Source: Candidatus Nitronereus thalassa
GTDB taxonomy: Bacteria > Nitrospirota > Nitrospiria > Nitrospirales > UBA8639
Direction of reading: 5' to 3'
Assembly: GCF_032191465.1 (NCBI RefSeq)
Contig: NZ_JAQOUE010000001.1
Coordinates: forward strand, 992,001-1,056,000
DNA: 64,000 nucleotides
A program made the position numbers and the translations under genes. Shown piece after piece: positions 62,288 to 64,000 of this stretch; the stretch's first letter is position 1, and each line of letters begins with the position of its first letter. Below the pieces are notes generated by a model. It had not been told where the DNA came from, ran no database searches, and saw nothing but the letters and a program-made list of their open reading frames with translations.

Positions 62288-63241
62288 TTATTCAATAGGT
62301 CGTCGGCCACGCCCCACGATACCGTTAATTCCATTAAACACCTCAACATCGATCAACCCAGCCTCCTGAAACCAGCGGCGAACTTCCCCGAGGGTTTGGG
62401 GTTTATCATAGGCTGGAGCGTACATATCGAAGGTATCCAGCAATGCCCATTCCAGATTCTGTTCAGGTGCCAGACCCAGATGCGTATATTCAACAATAGG
62501 CGATAGGCGCGCACCGACTCGGCCAGCAACCGAACGCAGACATCGAGTCGGACCAATAAGCACTGGTATAATTGTTTTGAGGAACCGGTACAGACGGAAC
62601 GATTTCATGTTACGCGTCAACGGACGCAAAAAATATTTCCATTGCAGGAGAGTAGCGAATGATCGACGGTACACATCAATTACAACATCTCCCCCAGGTT
62701 TGATGTGACGTGCAAGACTCAGGAAGCATCGCCTTGGATCCCTCGTATGCTGTAGGACTCCGAGGCACAGCACGTGATCAAAGCTGGCCTCGGGCAAGGG
62801 GATAGTCAAAATATCACCTTGGAAGAGATGTAGGTTCGGATTTGCACCATTGTTGAGCGCATTAGCTTCAATTGCGTTGGAATAGTCAAATGAAAAGACA
62901 GTCGCACCTGTACGACACAGAATCTCCGTAAAACGACCAGCACCAGACCCAGCCTCGAGAATCCTTGCACCTGTCATTTTTCGAGCCCAACCAGTCGATC
63001 GAAAGAGGCGATCCTCCGAGATTGGTCTTCCAACAAAACTATCTAGCTGTGTCTTGCGGTGCAGGTTCCATTGAAACCCGAACGAATCAGAATAGTTTCG
63101 ATTGGGTACAAAACGTGGTATTCCATTTACGACGGAAAATACTGAAGAACACCCCTTACACCGAATTTCATCCTCTACAAAGAGAGTCGAGTCTCGGCAG
63201 AATGGGCAAACAAAGTCCCTTGCAAAAGAAAGAGGATTCAC
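62288..63241 (-). CDS. Zinc-ribbon class I methyltransferase
   Basis: The protein has 317 residues. A Trm112-like zinc ribbon comes first (Cys12, Cys15, Cys28 and Cys31 in FVCPFCRD and RCKGCSS, then VNGIPRFVP), followed by a SAM domain: ARILEAGSGAGRFTEILC, QGDILTIPLPEASFDHVLCLGVLQHTRDP, KPGGDVVIDVYR. It methylates an unknown acceptor, probably a glycan. Its start overlaps the end of the ABC gene by four bases (ATGA), so both are coupled. Confidence 0.85.
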   Translation of the reverse strand: MNPLSFARDFVCPFCRDSTLFVEDEIRCKGCSSVFSVVNGIPRFVPNRNYSDSFGFQWNLHRKTQLDSFVGRPISEDRLFRSTGWARKMTGARILEAGSGAGRFTEILCRTGATVFSFDYSNAIEANALNNGANPNLHLFQGDILTIPLPEASFDHVLCLGVLQHTRDPRRCFLSLARHIKPGGDVVIDVYRRSFATLLQWKYFLRPLTRNMKSFRLYRFLKTIIPVLIGPTRCLRSVAGRVGARLSPIVEYTHLGLAPEQNLEWALLDTFDMYAPAYDKPQTLGEVRRWFQEAGLIDVEVFNGINGIVGRGRRPIE

Positions 63242-64000
63242 GACAATGGAAACTCTTTTGTAGAATTCCGCAAAATAATTTTCCCATTGGCAAGCTCATA
63301 CACGAAATCGCAAACCTTAAGGGAAGCTGGCCGATGCGAAATTATAAGCATGGTTTTTTTGTGTGACAGGGTCTGAATGGAGTCTATTACGACTTGCTCT
63401 GTTTCCCGGTCAAGAGCACTAGTTGCCTCATCGAAAATTAGCACTTCAGGATTACGATACAATGCTCGAGCAATGGCTAAACGCTGACGTTGTCCGCCTG
63501 AAAGCTTAATACCCTGTTCTCCCACCATCGTCTCATAACCCTCTGGCAAGCTAAGAATAAAATTATGAATATTTGCCATTTTTGCCGATGAGAGAACCTG
63601 GGCTTCGACTATCTCAACATTTGGTAATCCAAACGCAATATTACCTCGAATGGTATCGTCTAAAAGAAAAGGTACCTGCGGCACATAACCAACCTTAGTG
63701 CGCCAGACAGGGGCTAACTCTCTATTTAACAGCACTCCATTAACTTTAATACTACCCTCTGTGGGTTGAAGAAACCCTGTTATTAAATCAATGACTGTAC
63801 TTTTTCCAGCACCAGTCACACCCATAAGACCTACGGTCAAGCAACTCGGTATATTCATACAAATATCCTTTAGAACAGGCTCCACCGACCCAGGATAGGT
63901 ATAAGAAACTTGCTCCATATCAATAGGAGCACTAAGGCTACGTCCGGCCAAAACCGAGACTTCTGTCGACATAGGTGATTTGGCAGATGAAACCAATTCG
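63238..64000 (-). CDS. ABC transporter ATP-binding domain, 5' part outside window
   Basis: The last 250 or so residues of an ABC protein are seen and the reading frame stays open to the window edge; the TTG near 63996 is probably not the start. Walker A is GVTGAGKST, the Q-loop is in VPQVPFLL, the signature LSGGQRQRLAIARALYRNPE, Walker B VLIFDEATSALD and the switch His in IISHRPAS. This is the pattern of MsbA-type exporters, where a membrane domain precedes the ATPase; that domain would lie beyond 64000. It may flip the lipid-linked glycan. Confidence 0.85.
   Translation of the reverse strand, partial: ELVSSAKSPMSTEVSVLAGRSLSAPIDMEQVSYTYPGSVEPVLKDICMNIPSCLTVGLMGVTGAGKSTVIDLITGFLQPTEGSIKVNGVLLNRELAPVWRTKVGYVPQVPFLLDDTIRGNIAFGLPNVEIVEAQVLSSAKMANIHNFILSLPEGYETMVGEQGIKLSGGQRQRLAIARALYRNPEVLIFDEATSALDRETEQVVIDSIQTLSHKKTMLIISHRPASLKVCDFVYELANGKIILRNSTKEFPLS

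Noticed and set aside
1-64000. tRNA, rRNA or CRISPR features
   Set aside because: I saw no TPsiC-arm-like segments with cloverleaf context, no rRNA sequence and no regular spacer-repeat arrays; a covariance-model scan would be needed to exclude tRNAs fully.

Overview
The window looks like chromosome of a Gram-negative, respiring bacterium of the Nitrospira type (Nitrospirota). This is an inference, not a proven assignment. It rests on outer-membrane-type exported proteins and lipoproteins, a complete 14-subunit-type complex I operon with fused nuoCD, a Tat-exported sulfite-oxidase-like enzyme, a periplasmic cupredoxin-like protein, a DUF502 protein, and a base composition of about half G+C judged by eye. 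I found no rRNA, tRNA or CRISPR.

0-18.5 kb: an accessory stretch rich in exported proteins. It starts with a 181-bp MITE-like repeat next to a secreted cupredoxin-like protein. A pentapeptide-repeat protein, an NAD(P)-dependent beta-hydroxyacid dehydrogenase, a lipoprotein and a Gly-Asn-repeat surface protein follow. Two copies of a two-gene module (an exported partner overlapping a subtilisin-like protease) lie on either side of an ankyrin protein, an L-2-hydroxyglutarate oxidase and a molybdoenzyme. The second partner joins an HExxH zinc-protease-like domain to secretin-like sequence. The stretch ends with a lipoprotein and an AT-rich two-gene unit (small protein plus PIN nuclease) that looks like a toxin-antitoxin pair.

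18.6-34.8 kb: complex I on the minus strand, in the order nuoA-B-CD-E-F-G-H-I-J-K-L-M-N. It is headed by a MidA/NDUFAF7-type methyltransferase, whose mitochondrial relative methylates the NuoD homologue; the target arginine is present in this NuoCD. Two intergenic gaps hold related inverted-repeat elements built of ACGAG/CGTATCTCGT units.

35-43.2 kb: housekeeping genes. glmU and glmS (UDP-GlcNAc supply) and a DUF502 membrane protein lie on the minus strand; tmk, holB and metG lie on the plus strand, with a 64-bp hairpin repeat between tmk and holB.

43.3-64 kb: a surface polysaccharide locus. A UDP-GlcNAc-type 6-dehydrogenase is followed by a convergent four-gene module (WbuB-like transferase, RmlD-like reductase, FnlA/CapE-like dehydratase-epimerase, 2-epimerase), which matches known UDP-L-QuiNAc/L-FucNAc pathways. 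A scarred segment (49-55 kb) follows, with a decayed IS3-family transposase, a GT2 transferase, a Rieske protein, a methyltransferase and a polytopic membrane protein. The end of the window holds a Wzy/WaaL-like protein with an internal 45-bp duplication, two more glycosyltransferases, a 2-oxoglutarate oxygenase, an AsnB-type amidotransferase, a zinc-ribbon methyltransferase and the 3' end of an ABC transporter cut by the window edge. Together these could make, decorate (methyl, amide, hydroxyl) and export a glycan whose precursor UDP-GlcNAc comes from GlmS/GlmU.
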